From: Muribaculaceae bacterium | GTDB lineage: Bacteria > Bacteroidota > Bacteroidia > Bacteroidales > Muribaculaceae | Assembly: GCA_017405965.1 (NCBI GenBank) | Contig: JAFQZK010000001.1 | Coordinates: forward strand, 186,001-250,000 | Direction: 5' to 3' | DNA: 64,000 nt | In this document: piece after piece, positions 26,650 to 35,078 of the stretch | Layout of the letters: every line of letters begins with the position of its first letter | Position numbering within the stretch: position 1 is the first letter of the stretch | Notes under the pieces: generated by a model | What the model was told of the DNA's origin: nothing | Seen by the model: the letters and a program-made list of their open reading frames with translations, nothing else | Databases searched by the model: none | Position numbers and translations under genes: made by a program

Positions 26650-28111
26650 TTTCATAACAGAACCAAAATCATTACTTATTGCGCCTGCTGGTCATGGAAA
26701 GACCTTTGCAATTGCATCATGTATCAATTTGTGTCCAAGTGGTGACAAGCAATTAGTGTTAACTCATACCCACGCAGGCATTTCCTCTATTAAGCAAAAA
26801 CTCCATAAACTAAAGGTTGAAGAAAATAGATTTGAGGTTGCTACTATTACTGGTTTCGCTCAACGAATAGTATCTGCTTTCTATGGTTTGAGTAGAATAG
26901 AAGTACATCAAGAGGACCAGAACTATTTTAATGCAATTTTGCAAAAATGTATTGAATTGTTTAGCAAAACATCAGTCCAGTCTGTATTAAGGGTTTCATA
27001 TTGTGGACTATTTGTTGATGAGTATCAAGATTGCAACAAGATTCAACATTGCTTGATTATGAATCTATCAGAAATACTTCCCACGCACTTATTTGGAGAT
27101 CCGTTACAAGCAATTTACGATTTTGATGGAGAACGAGTTGATTTTGACAAAGACCTTGTCGGTTTTACTAAGTTCGATATTCTCAATATTCCTTGGCGAT
27201 GGAACATTGAGGGAAACACTCCTGAATTGGGCAATAAGATACTTGATATAAGAAAGACTCTTCTTTCCAATAAATCTAGTATTAAATTGATTGATGATGA
27301 AAAAAGCCATTTTCGTGTTTTCACAATTTCATCAGTGCAAGATAGCATTTACTATAAAAGGATTGGTGAGTTCTTACGCTCCTTAGAGGGTAATAGTATC
27401 TTAGTCATTATACCAACTTATATTGATCGCAGAAAAGGTATAATGCGAGGTGGTATAGATGACAGAGCTCTTCTTCGGAAACAGCTTGTTTTAAATCATC
27501 ACTATAATCTAATTGAGGCCATTGATGATAGGTCGTTCTATTCATTAGCAAAAGATGCTGATGAATTGTTTTCATCGATAAGTCGAGCTCGAAAAAAAAT
27601 AGATCGTATATATGATTATCTTGTGAAGTTGAGAATCAACAAAACGGATTTAAACGAATGGTTTAGTAATAACAGAATCAAGTATAAACGTGCTCCATAT
27701 ACGGGACCATCAAATAAACTTAGAGAAGTGTGTCAAATGTTTATTAGTACTCCACACGCGGGAACTCTTTTGTCGATTTTATCTGTGGTCACTGAGATAA
27801 TCAAACTGTCAAGTCGGCGTCCCGAACTATTGACTTCAATAAAGAGGAGCTTACAGAGAAGCCATCAAAATGGAGACACTGTTTACAAAAACCAATGCCA
27901 ACTTAAGAATGAAATACGCATGATTGGTAGAAAAATAGAAGGGCGTTATATCGGAACTACTCTCTTGACAAAAGGACTTGAATTTGATACAGTAGTGATA
28001 CTTAGTGCTCATTTGATTCCTGATAAGAGAAATTTTTATGTTGGAATTTCACGAGCTTGCAAAAATTTATACTTGTTAACAGAAAATACAGAACTGACAC
28101 TTACTGATTAA
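26636..28111 (+). CDS. gajB: GajB-like UvrD-family helicase
   Basis: Superfamily 1 helicase of 491 residues, about the length of GajB and much shorter than UvrD. Visible motifs are I (APAGHGKT, 16-23), II (VDEYQD, 127-132), III (GDPLQAIY, 154-161), V (LLTKGLEFDTVVIL) and VI (FYVGISRACKNLYLL) near the C-terminus. In Gabija the helicase-like subunit senses DNA ends or nucleotides and assists the GajA nuclease. It overlaps gajA by 14 bp; a GTG at 26633 is an alternative start. The gene is AT-rich and ends just before the second sigma module. The family call is firm; the Gabija assignment rests on pairing and length. Confidence 0.85.
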   Translation: MTLTDFITEPKSLLIAPAGHGKTFAIASCINLCPSGDKQLVLTHTHAGISSIKQKLHKLKVEENRFEVATITGFAQRIVSAFYGLSRIEVHQEDQNYFNAILQKCIELFSKTSVQSVLRVSYCGLFVDEYQDCNKIQHCLIMNLSEILPTHLFGDPLQAIYDFDGERVDFDKDLVGFTKFDILNIPWRWNIEGNTPELGNKILDIRKTLLSNKSSIKLIDDEKSHFRVFTISSVQDSIYYKRIGEFLRSLEGNSILVIIPTYIDRRKGIMRGGIDDRALLRKQLVLNHHYNLIEAIDDRSFYSLAKDADELFSSISRARKKIDRIYDYLVKLRINKTDLNEWFSNNRIKYKRAPYTGPSNKLREVCQMFISTPHAGTLLSILSVVTEIIKLSSRRPELLTSIKRSLQRSHQNGDTVYKNQCQLKNEIRMIGRKIEGRYIGTTLLTKGLEFDTVVILSAHLIPDKRNFYVGISRACKNLYLLTENTELTLTD

Positions 28112-28205
28112 TCGTTATTTTACATCTATTTCCATACACTTTACACTATGTGTCCAAATTAAAGTCGTAAGCATTAATTGTTCACTAAAAGCACCCATTT
28201 GGGGG

Positions 28206-28236
28206 TTGTGGGTGTGGGGATTGATGGGTAATTTTG
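28206..28236 (+). promoter_or_regulatory. promoter of sigma factor module 2
   Basis: TTG at 28206-28208, 20 bases, then TAATTTTG at 28229-28236. It lies in a GT-rich element (28191-28225) that recurs at 39155. The sigma factor ATG is at 28304. Confidence 0.6.
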
Positions 28237-28303
28237 TCGCGTGATTAAAAAAAAGTTGCTGAAAAGGGTTTAGTAAATCGACCTGAGTGTGTATATAGAG
28301 TGT

Positions 28304-28804
28304 ATGACAGACAGGAAACGACAAATCGAACGGCTGTTCAGGCAGCATTACCGGGCCATGTACAGGCTGGCCAGCATCCTCTTGCATGACGATGAGGAGA
28401 GCATGGACATCGTGCATGATGTCTTTGCCAGGCTGCTTGCCGACCGCCGTCCGCTGCAAGAGGCGACTGCCGAAGCGTTCCTGCTGTCTTGCGTGCGCAA
28501 CCAGTGCTTGAATGTGATGCGTGACCGCAAGATCGATGAACGGGCCCGACAGCTCCTGCTGCTGGAGAGTGAGGTTTCCAGCCGTGAAGCCGAAGGCATC
28601 GAGGCCGAAATCAGTGCGCTGCATCAAGGTGTCGCCAACCTGGAGCCGCCTGTGTGTCGCGAGGTCATCGTGTTGCATTACCGTTACGGGCTCACCTTCC
28701 GCGAGATTGCCGAACGGTTGAGCGTGAGCGAGACCACCGTTTACAAGCATCTGCGCAGCGCACTCGACCAACTTCGTTTAACATTAACACCACCAGAGCG
28801 ATGA
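28304..28804 (+). CDS. ECF-type RNA polymerase sigma factor, module 2
   Basis: Sigma-70 family factor of 166 residues, clearly paralogous to the one at 19336. The same start MTDR and region 2 phrases are present (FRQHYRAMYRLASILLHDD, LLSCVRNQCLNVMRDRK). The region 4 HTH is FREIAERLSVSETTVYKHLR. Its TGA overlaps the ATG of the anti-sigma gene (ATGA), giving coupled translation, whereas module 1 has a 3-bp gap. Differences in region 4 suggest the two factors may read different promoters. An upstream in-frame GTG (28289) is conserved as well but lies in the repeated leader. Confidence 0.93.
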   Translation: MTDRKRQIERLFRQHYRAMYRLASILLHDDEESMDIVHDVFARLLADRRPLQEATAEAFLLSCVRNQCLNVMRDRKIDERARQLLLLESEVSSREAEGIEAEISALHQGVANLEPPVCREVIVLHYRYGLTFREIAERLSVSETTVYKHLRSALDQLRLTLTPPER

Positions 28805-29469
28805 ACAAGACCGAACAACTGTTGAAGATGCTTGAGCGTCCCGAGCAATACACCGAGCGGCAGTGGCAGGACATCCTTGCCGACGATGAGTGCCGCGAAC
28901 TCTACTCGTTGATGGCCAAAACCCGCAGCGCCCTTGCCAGCGAGCAGGCCGACGAGAGGCTGAGCGACGAGATGATTGACGCGCAGTGGCAACGCTTGGC
29001 TGGGGAGCAGCATGAGCGGGCCGTCATCGTGCCCCTGTGGCGCAAGATTGCCGCTGCGGCCGTTGTGGTAATCGCTTGTGTGGGCATCGCCATTGCAGCG
29101 GTGCATACCGGCTTTTTCGGCCTCAGGCCCAGCGAAGACCAACCCGAGAAGGTCGTCCAGCAAGACAATAACCTAGATAATACCGTCACCGATGAAGCGC
29201 TGTCGCCTATGCCCGACACCTTGTCGATGGCTGCCGGGCCCCGCCTGTTTGAGGAAGTTCCTCTGGAGCAGGTGCTCGCTGAACTCGCTGCCCACTATGG
29301 CGTGGAGGTGGAATACCGCTCGGACGATGTGCGCTCACTGCGCCTGTTCTATCAATGGGAACCGGAATACTCGCTGGACAAGGTGGTCGAGATGCTCAAC
29401 AACTTCGAGGCCATCTCCATCCGGCACGAGGGTAACCAGCTGGTTGTAGAATCGAAAGACCCGAAGTAA
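28801..29469 (+). CDS. FecR-like anti-sigma factor, module 2
   Basis: Single-pass membrane protein of 222 residues, paralogous to the product at 19834. The N-terminal cytoplasmic part repeats WQDILADDECRELYSLMAK. A transmembrane helix lies at about 79-100 (IAAAAVVVIACVGIAIAA). The periplasmic end carries the DUF4974/STN-like domain (VPLEQVLAELAAHYGVEVEY). It should hold the sigma factor of the same operon. The linker between membrane helix and periplasmic domain is the part most different from module 1. The ATG at 28801 was chosen over a longer frame that would overlap most of the sigma gene. Confidence 0.85.
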   Translation: MNKTEQLLKMLERPEQYTERQWQDILADDECRELYSLMAKTRSALASEQADERLSDEMIDAQWQRLAGEQHERAVIVPLWRKIAAAAVVVIACVGIAIAAVHTGFFGLRPSEDQPEKVVQQDNNLDNTVTDEALSPMPDTLSMAAGPRLFEEVPLEQVLAELAAHYGVEVEYRSDDVRSLRLFYQWEPEYSLDKVVEMLNNFEAISIRHEGNQLVVESKDPK

Positions 29470-29477
29470 CCCTACCC

Positions 29478-32051
29478 ATGAAGCGAACCATCACATTGCT
29501 CATGTGCATGGCGTTTGCCCTGCTGCTCACGGCCGTTGCACAAAGTATCACGCACACCTTCAGTGACGTGTCGATGAGCGATGCCCTCAAGTACCTGCAG
29601 CAACACACCAGCCGCTACAAGATCGTCTTCATCTATGACGACCTGGAGGACTACAAGGTGACGACCACGGTCAAGAACAAGTCCGTGCCCGACGCCATCC
29701 GCCAGATGATCGGTTTCTATCCCATCAAGATGACCAGGAAGGAAAACCGCGAAATCTACGTTGAAGCCATCCTCAAGACCGAGCGCCGCCTCAAGGGCGT
29801 GGTGGTCGATGAGCACAACCTGCCGATGCCCTATGCCAATGTCACACTGCTCAGCCCTGCCGACTCGGCGATGGTGGGAGGCGGTGTGACCAATGAGAGC
29901 GGCCGTTTCGTCATTCCCATCGAGCATGGCAAGGTCATCGCCCGTGTCTCCTACGTGGGCTACAAACCCGCCTATCGCCTGTGCAGCCGCGACAACGTGG
30001 GCACCATCAAGATGCACCCCGACATTACCGCCCTCAAGGAAACCGTGGTTACTGCTGCCAAGATGCAGATTGAACACGACGGCGCCAATTACACCCTGCG
30101 CAACCTGGGCGGCACCATCATGGGCAATGCCGGCAACGCACTCGATCTGCTGCGTTGGACGCCCGGTGTTATCGTGAACATGAACGAGGACATCTCCCTC
30201 ATCGGCCGCGACGGCAAGACCGAGGTCTATATCAATGACCGCCGCATCACCAACAACGTAGAGCTGAAAGCCGTCACCTCGCAAAATATCAAGCGCGTAG
30301 AGATCATCCGCGAGCCTGATGCCCAATATGCCTCAAATGTGGCCGCCGTCGTCAAGCTGTACACCCACAGCCCTTACAAAGACAACCTGGGCGCCAGCCT
30401 GATGAATGTGCTCGACATTAAACACACCAAATCCAACACTACTACCGTCACCATCGACGGCAAGCGCGATAAGTTGTCGGGCAACGCCTCATTCTCCTAT
30501 GGCCATTTAAACACGGTCGCTTTTACTCAGGGGTTGACAGAAATCGCAGGAAATGGTGCAGAACCGTGGAGTTATACAAAAACCGACTCGACATCCTACC
30601 AAAGCAGCGGGGATGATTTCCAGTTTTTTGCTGGTTTGAATTACGCCTTCACACCCAGGAGCGTCTTCGGCTTGCAGTTCAATGGCAATTACCGCAAATT
30701 GAGCATCGATCAATTCTCAAGGCTGAAGACCGCCCAATACCTTCACGGATTCGCTATTACTGAAGACATCATCAAGCGCAATAGCACATCGGCCAGCTAC
30801 CTGTGGCAACGCAATGACCACTCACAACTGCTGCTGATAGCCGACTATGCGACATCACGACAGCGAGACGACCAGAATCTCTACGAGTATATTAAACCTA
30901 CTCTTAATCCCGGCGGCGAGTCCACTACAATCATTAAACAATATTTTATCGTCGACACCAATGATTATAATATCGTGACGGCTTCGGCCAAATATGACTT
31001 TGTTTCCGACGGGTGGAATAATCACACGGGCATCGAATGGGGTTATACTGCGAGCAATGCGGTAATTCATCAGAACGACCTCACGCAGACCAGCAAACGT
31101 GACAATGACTGGCTCGGCGTCTATTACACCCTGGCTAAAACTTGGGGCAGGTGGCGCCTGAATGCGGGACTGCGCTATGAGTATGACCACACCCGCACCG
31201 ATAGCAAGGGCTTTGTCCTCAACAAGACATATCACAACGTGCTGCCCAGTGCCAGCGTGGGATTCAAGCCGTCGCATGATGTTGACCTGGTGCTGTACTA
31301 CGGCCGCATATTGAGGCGCCCCACCTACAACGAACTGCGCCCCACGTCCTATTACATCAACACCTATCAGGAAACGACAGGCAACCCCATGTTGCAGCCG
31401 TCGGTGACCCATCGGTTGGCCCTGAATGCCAACTACAAGGGCTTCACCTCCTCGCTGAGCTATCGGCTCATGGACAATGCCATCCAACGCATTGTGGAGT
31501 ATATGCCATCGGGCATCATCAGTGAGCATCCCATCAACATCAAGCATTCACATGCCTGGTCGCTGGACTTGGGCTACAACTACAGCAATTCATGGGTTAA
31601 CCTGGGCGTGCAGTCGAGTATGACACTGCCCCATGTCGCCTATCCCTATCTGGATGGCACTAGAATCGAGGACAGGCCCTATGCCGTTCTCTCGCTCAAT
31701 GCCCAGTTCACCGTGGCGCGCAAGTTCCTGCTGGGTTGCAATGCGCTCTATAGCACACCGTGGACCAGCGGACTCACGAGAAACGGCTCAACCCTCGGTG
31801 TGAACCTGAGCGCTATGGCCACCTTTTTCAAGGACCGCCTGCTGCTGGGTGTGACCGCTTGCGACATCTTCCATCGTAGCACGCCGTCATGGAGTGAAAC
31901 ACGCTACAGGAACGCTTATAATGAGACCTATAGCTATCACTACACACGGGGCCTCTCGCTGATGGTGCGTTGGACGTTCAATTCCATCAGCAACCCGTTC
32001 AAGAAGCGCAGTGGCAACGACGCACCCTTGCGCCGTACCCAAGACAACTAA
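29478..32051 (+). CDS. STN-domain outer-membrane beta-barrel receptor, module 2
   Basis: Outer-membrane protein of 857 residues. Order: signal peptide (about 1-22), STN domain (MSDALKYLQQHTSRYKIVF), carboxypeptidase-regulatory-like domain (about 107-180), plug (around LDLLRWTPGVIVN and VYINDRRI) and barrel. The last residues (after LMVRWTFNSISNPFKK) are charged. It likely senses an outside ligand and signals through the anti-sigma factor encoded 8 bp upstream. No SusD-like gene accompanies it, so a purely sensory or non-glycan role is possible. N-terminal domains match the module 1 receptor closely at DNA level; plug and barrel do not. Confidence 0.87.
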   Translation: MKRTITLLMCMAFALLLTAVAQSITHTFSDVSMSDALKYLQQHTSRYKIVFIYDDLEDYKVTTTVKNKSVPDAIRQMIGFYPIKMTRKENREIYVEAILKTERRLKGVVVDEHNLPMPYANVTLLSPADSAMVGGGVTNESGRFVIPIEHGKVIARVSYVGYKPAYRLCSRDNVGTIKMHPDITALKETVVTAAKMQIEHDGANYTLRNLGGTIMGNAGNALDLLRWTPGVIVNMNEDISLIGRDGKTEVYINDRRITNNVELKAVTSQNIKRVEIIREPDAQYASNVAAVVKLYTHSPYKDNLGASLMNVLDIKHTKSNTTTVTIDGKRDKLSGNASFSYGHLNTVAFTQGLTEIAGNGAEPWSYTKTDSTSYQSSGDDFQFFAGLNYAFTPRSVFGLQFNGNYRKLSIDQFSRLKTAQYLHGFAITEDIIKRNSTSASYLWQRNDHSQLLLIADYATSRQRDDQNLYEYIKPTLNPGGESTTIIKQYFIVDTNDYNIVTASAKYDFVSDGWNNHTGIEWGYTASNAVIHQNDLTQTSKRDNDWLGVYYTLAKTWGRWRLNAGLRYEYDHTRTDSKGFVLNKTYHNVLPSASVGFKPSHDVDLVLYYGRILRRPTYNELRPTSYYINTYQETTGNPMLQPSVTHRLALNANYKGFTSSLSYRLMDNAIQRIVEYMPSGIISEHPINIKHSHAWSLDLGYNYSNSWVNLGVQSSMTLPHVAYPYLDGTRIEDRPYAVLSLNAQFTVARKFLLGCNALYSTPWTSGLTRNGSTLGVNLSAMATFFKDRLLLGVTACDIFHRSTPSWSETRYRNAYNETYSYHYTRGLSLMVRWTFNSISNPFKKRSGNDAPLRRTQDN

Positions 32052-32077
32052 TCATCACAATCAATAACACAACTATC

Positions 32078-33136
32078 ATGAAGAATTATTTATTATTCCT
32101 TATCGGATTGCTGGCACTGGTATCCTGCACCAACGAAGGTGACGAACCCAGGCCCAATCCCGCCGGAGGCGAGGACCTCTATTTCGCCACGCCAGGGTTT
32201 CCAGGCTATCCTGAAATGATTTATAACCTAGATGGTGATACGATTTATCAATGCGCTGAAGATGGTCGCATCCTTGAGCTGTTGGGCGAAGGCAGCGACT
32301 GGTATGCTTCAATTGCCAATCAAGATGGCTCCTATAGTGTGGTCAAGGATGGCACGACAGTGTGCACGACCCAGGAGACCATCTGGTGCATGGCCGTTGA
32401 AAACGGTATCGTTTATACTGTCCAGGAAAACACAACCGACAATACTTACTGGGTCTATAAGGATTTTGAACGACTGTATGAATTAGACAGGAATGTAAAC
32501 TTCAACACAATCTGTGTCAGCAACGACATTGTCTCTTTCACAGTCTTTGCCAGCAAGCCTTATACCTGGATCAACGGAAGGACAGTCGAGTTTGGAGGCC
32601 CAGACTCAGGACTAGAGGAGGGCTTCGGACACACCTTTGGCTGTGACCGCAGCGGTTATGATGTCTTAATCACTTACGAGGGTGCTCTAAATGATGGGAA
32701 ATACATGTACTGGTGGAACGGGAAGAATTATGACATGCCTGAAATGTTTTTCCCTTCGACATCACGCCTTATTAATGGACATGCCTTCATCTTGGGGGCA
32801 ATAAATAGGACAATGGGCGTTGGTGGTGCCCATTATGTCCCTGCAGTTATTATCGACGGGATGGTAACCATATTGAGTGATGAATATGATTTTGCAGCGA
32901 AACAAGTTGTTGCCGACGGCATGGACACTTATATTCTTGTGAGCGATGTCAGTGGGCGCTCTAATTGGTCGCTGATTTACAAGAATTTGCAGTGCATGGA
33001 TCTGCCCAATAACATTGTCGTTCCCGAAAATTTGAGGAAATACTATGCCCAAAGCCTTGATGACGATGGCGCTACCACCACATTGATTAATCTGGGCATC
33101 ATCGCCATCGCTGTTGTAAAGAATGACAAGCAATAA
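32078..33136 (+). CDS. lipoprotein of unknown function (paralogue of the one at 37325)
   Basis: Protein of 352 residues with a lipoprotein signal peptide (lipobox ALVSC, Cys near residue 17). The mature protein is beta-rich, with repeated short strands like a propeller (MIYNLDGDTIYQ, DWYASIANQDG, VYTVQENTTD). The same NLDGD and DWYA phrases appear at matching places in the lipoprotein at 37325, so the two are paralogues. Located 26 bp after the module 2 receptor, it may be a surface partner of that barrel. The ATG at 32078 gives the signal peptide; a longer frame into the receptor gene was discarded. Confidence 0.82.
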   Translation: MKNYLLFLIGLLALVSCTNEGDEPRPNPAGGEDLYFATPGFPGYPEMIYNLDGDTIYQCAEDGRILELLGEGSDWYASIANQDGSYSVVKDGTTVCTTQETIWCMAVENGIVYTVQENTTDNTYWVYKDFERLYELDRNVNFNTICVSNDIVSFTVFASKPYTWINGRTVEFGGPDSGLEEGFGHTFGCDRSGYDVLITYEGALNDGKYMYWWNGKNYDMPEMFFPSTSRLINGHAFILGAINRTMGVGGAHYVPAVIIDGMVTILSDEYDFAAKQVVADGMDTYILVSDVSGRSNWSLIYKNLQCMDLPNNIVVPENLRKYYAQSLDDDGATTTLINLGIIAIAVVKNDKQ

Positions 33137-33167
33137 CTAAAGACTAACCTAATCATTTTATAACATC

Positions 33168-33713
33168 ATGAAGAAGATATCATTTTATTTATTGATGATC
33201 CTCGCTGCCGGTATGCTTACCTCGTGTGGCGATGATGAACCTGAAATCACGCGTGTTCAAGACGGCAATGGCAAGGTGTTTCTCGAGACAGGAACACTCG
33301 TGGATGCCAACCTCAGTTTCTCTGAGGCTGAATTAGAGCAAGCTCTGAGTACTTACAAGTGGGAACGGGAATACAGTTTCTACTATGACAATCAAACAAT
33401 ATCAAACAGGTATGAAGTCAAAGGTTTGCCCACTGTCATGCATCCTGATGGAACCATTGAATTGGAATCCCTTTCAGGCGAAGCAAGCACAAGCCATTAC
33501 GTTGTTAGGGATAAACACATCTATGTTACTGGCGAGCCTGAAGCCTGGTCTGACTCCTACTACTCAATAGATGCTATGAAAGTCGTATCGCTTGATTTGA
33601 ATGAAAGCGCTGGCAGAATGATCATTGACCGCATCGCTCCCAAAGGATATGGTAAAAGCGACTATTCTAAAACGACCTATATCCGAATGGTTTGGCGAGC
33701 AGTCATGCAGTGA
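33168..33713 (+). CDS. small lipoprotein of unknown function
   Basis: Protein of 181 residues with a lipobox (GMLTSC, Cys at about 20). No family is recognised. The mature part contains FSEAELEQALSTYKWEREYSF followed by beta strands, a pattern seen in small Bacteroidota lipoproteins of the lipocalin-like type; that is only a suggestion. The first seven codons are identical at DNA level to those of the next gene. It lies in the run of genes downstream of the module 2 receptor (31-bp gap). Confidence 0.75.
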   Translation: MKKISFYLLMILAAGMLTSCGDDEPEITRVQDGNGKVFLETGTLVDANLSFSEAELEQALSTYKWEREYSFYYDNQTISNRYEVKGLPTVMHPDGTIELESLSGEASTSHYVVRDKHIYVTGEPEAWSDSYYSIDAMKVVSLDLNESAGRMIIDRIAPKGYGKSDYSKTTYIRMVWRAVMQ

Positions 33714-33741
33714 CAGATAAGAAAAAGAAAGGAGAACAATC

Positions 33742-34164
33742 ATGAAGAAGATATCATTTTATTTGATGATGCTATTTGTTGCTGGCTTGTTCACTGGTTG
33801 CAAGGAAGAGGTGACAACCGGTCCCGAGTCCCTGCAAGAGTGTCGCACCAAGGGCATTTACGAGGCAACAATCGTTGAAGTGCCTTTAAAGTCCGATGCG
33901 GTCGTGGAATGGTATGATCCTGATTTGTGGGTGTGGTGTGAAATCACCAAAGCCCCCGAGGATGCCAAGGCCAAGGGCGCTCCTGTCAATGGAAATTATC
34001 TATACTTTCAACGCAACGACTTCCCTGGGCAGGTTCTAAAACCCGGCATGACCGTGAAGTTCCGCATCTATTGCTTGGCGCTCATCCTGCAGGACAAGAA
34101 CGAGTACCCCTTTGCATTCTCTCCTGATCGTCAATACTACTATGGCTTTGTCATGCATGAGTAA
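33742..34164 (+). CDS. small lipoprotein of unknown function
   Basis: Protein of 140 residues with a lipobox (GLFTGC, Cys at about 20). The mature part is beta-rich (YEATIVEVPLKSDAVVEWYD and GMTVKFRIYCLALILQ), possibly an OB or Ig-like small domain. I do not recognise it. Its opening bases repeat those of the preceding lipoprotein gene, pointing to copying of the signal-peptide region. It is 28 bp after that gene and 6 bp before the barrel gene, within one transcription unit. Confidence 0.75.
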   Translation: MKKISFYLMMLFVAGLFTGCKEEVTTGPESLQECRTKGIYEATIVEVPLKSDAVVEWYDPDLWVWCEITKAPEDAKAKGAPVNGNYLYFQRNDFPGQVLKPGMTVKFRIYCLALILQDKNEYPFAFSPDRQYYYGFVMHE

Positions 34165-34170
34165 TCAACA

Positions 34171-34962
34171 ATGAAAGCAAAACTATTTCTAGCGGTATTA
34201 GGGTTGTGCAGTCTCTCCTGCCTGGGGCAGGAGGGCAATGTGTTTCAGCACTTCAGCCTGTCGGGAGGTTTTGGTTCTACAGGCCTCACCATTGACATGG
34301 GCACGATGATGACCGACCATTTTGGCCTGAGGGCCGGTGTGGACCTGTTGGGAATCTATTTCCATGGCTATGAGGACTATGAGGATCTCAACAAGAAGCT
34401 TTATCTGCTTGACTCTGACCTTGAGCCATTGCCCGGGCAAGATGCCGATACCCATCTCACTAATTCATCGGGACACCTGTTGCTGGACTATTACCCCTTC
34501 AAACCGTCAAAATCGGGTTTCCATGTGACCGTGGGTGCTTATCTGGCATGGCATCGGCAAGTGGAATCTCTTAAGAATGAAGATAACTGGGCTTGGAGAA
34601 AGATTGCCGACTTCAACGCTCGCCGTGGTGACTATGCTGACGTCCCAGCAGAAATGGGCCCTGCGACGATTGGGTATTATGGCTATCTGGTCCCCACCAC
34701 CGCCGAAGGAACGTTTAGTGCCTACATGCTAACGAACTGTTTCCGTCCCTACCTGGGTATCGGCTTTGGCCGTGCGGTTCCCGGCGCTCGCCGCCTGAAC
34801 GTTCAACTTGACCTCGGTGTGCAGTTTTGGGATAGGCCCAGGCTCTATGACGGAATAACGGGCAAACGCCTTACCCAAGTAGCGTATAAGAGCCAAGCCT
34901 CCTTCGGCCGCAACACGGTCTATCCCGTCATCACCATCCGCCTTGCAGGCCGCATCTTGTGA
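34171..34962 (+). CDS. outer-membrane beta-barrel protein
   Basis: Protein of 263 residues with a signal peptide (MKAKLFLAVLGLCSLSCLGQ). Alternating amphipathic strands are visible throughout (FSLSGGFGSTGLTIDMGTMM, FRPYLGIGFGRAVPGARRLN). The last strand ends VYPVITIRLAGRIL, suiting a small outer-membrane barrel. Cys17 lies within the signal region, so lipidation is an alternative. It is the last gene of the module 2 transcription unit; a separate promoter follows at 35030. The specific role is unknown. Confidence 0.7.
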   Translation: MKAKLFLAVLGLCSLSCLGQEGNVFQHFSLSGGFGSTGLTIDMGTMMTDHFGLRAGVDLLGIYFHGYEDYEDLNKKLYLLDSDLEPLPGQDADTHLTNSSGHLLLDYYPFKPSKSGFHVTVGAYLAWHRQVESLKNEDNWAWRKIADFNARRGDYADVPAEMGPATIGYYGYLVPTTAEGTFSAYMLTNCFRPYLGIGFGRAVPGARRLNVQLDLGVQFWDRPRLYDGITGKRLTQVAYKSQASFGRNTVYPVITIRLAGRIL

Positions 34963-35029
34963 TACTAGCCCAAGAAGTGTTAACGAAATGTTAAAATTGG
35001 GGGGGTAAATGTTTTCCGAAAATATTATG

Positions 35030-35038
35030 TATCTTTGC
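35030..35038 (+). promoter_or_regulatory. promoter -7 box for the operon from 35079
   Basis: TATCTTTGC, a full TAnnTTTG match, 40 bases before the ATG at 35079. The -33 element is unclear; a G-run (TTGGGGGGGT) lies about 30 bases upstream. Confidence 0.55.
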
Positions 35039-35078
35039 AAACCAGAATATTACTAAAACCGATTAATCAATTACAGAT

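Noticed and set aside
28115..28771. A 218-codon minus-strand frame over sigma factor 2
   Set aside because: It lies antisense to an unmistakable ECF sigma factor, and the same kind of antisense frame appears over the module 1 sigma gene. No signal, motif or promoter supports it.
29472..30326. A 284-codon minus-strand frame over the second receptor's N-terminal domains
   Set aside because: It is antisense to the STN and plug-coding region; a similar one occurs at 20520-21032 over the paralogue, as expected from shared codon pattern.
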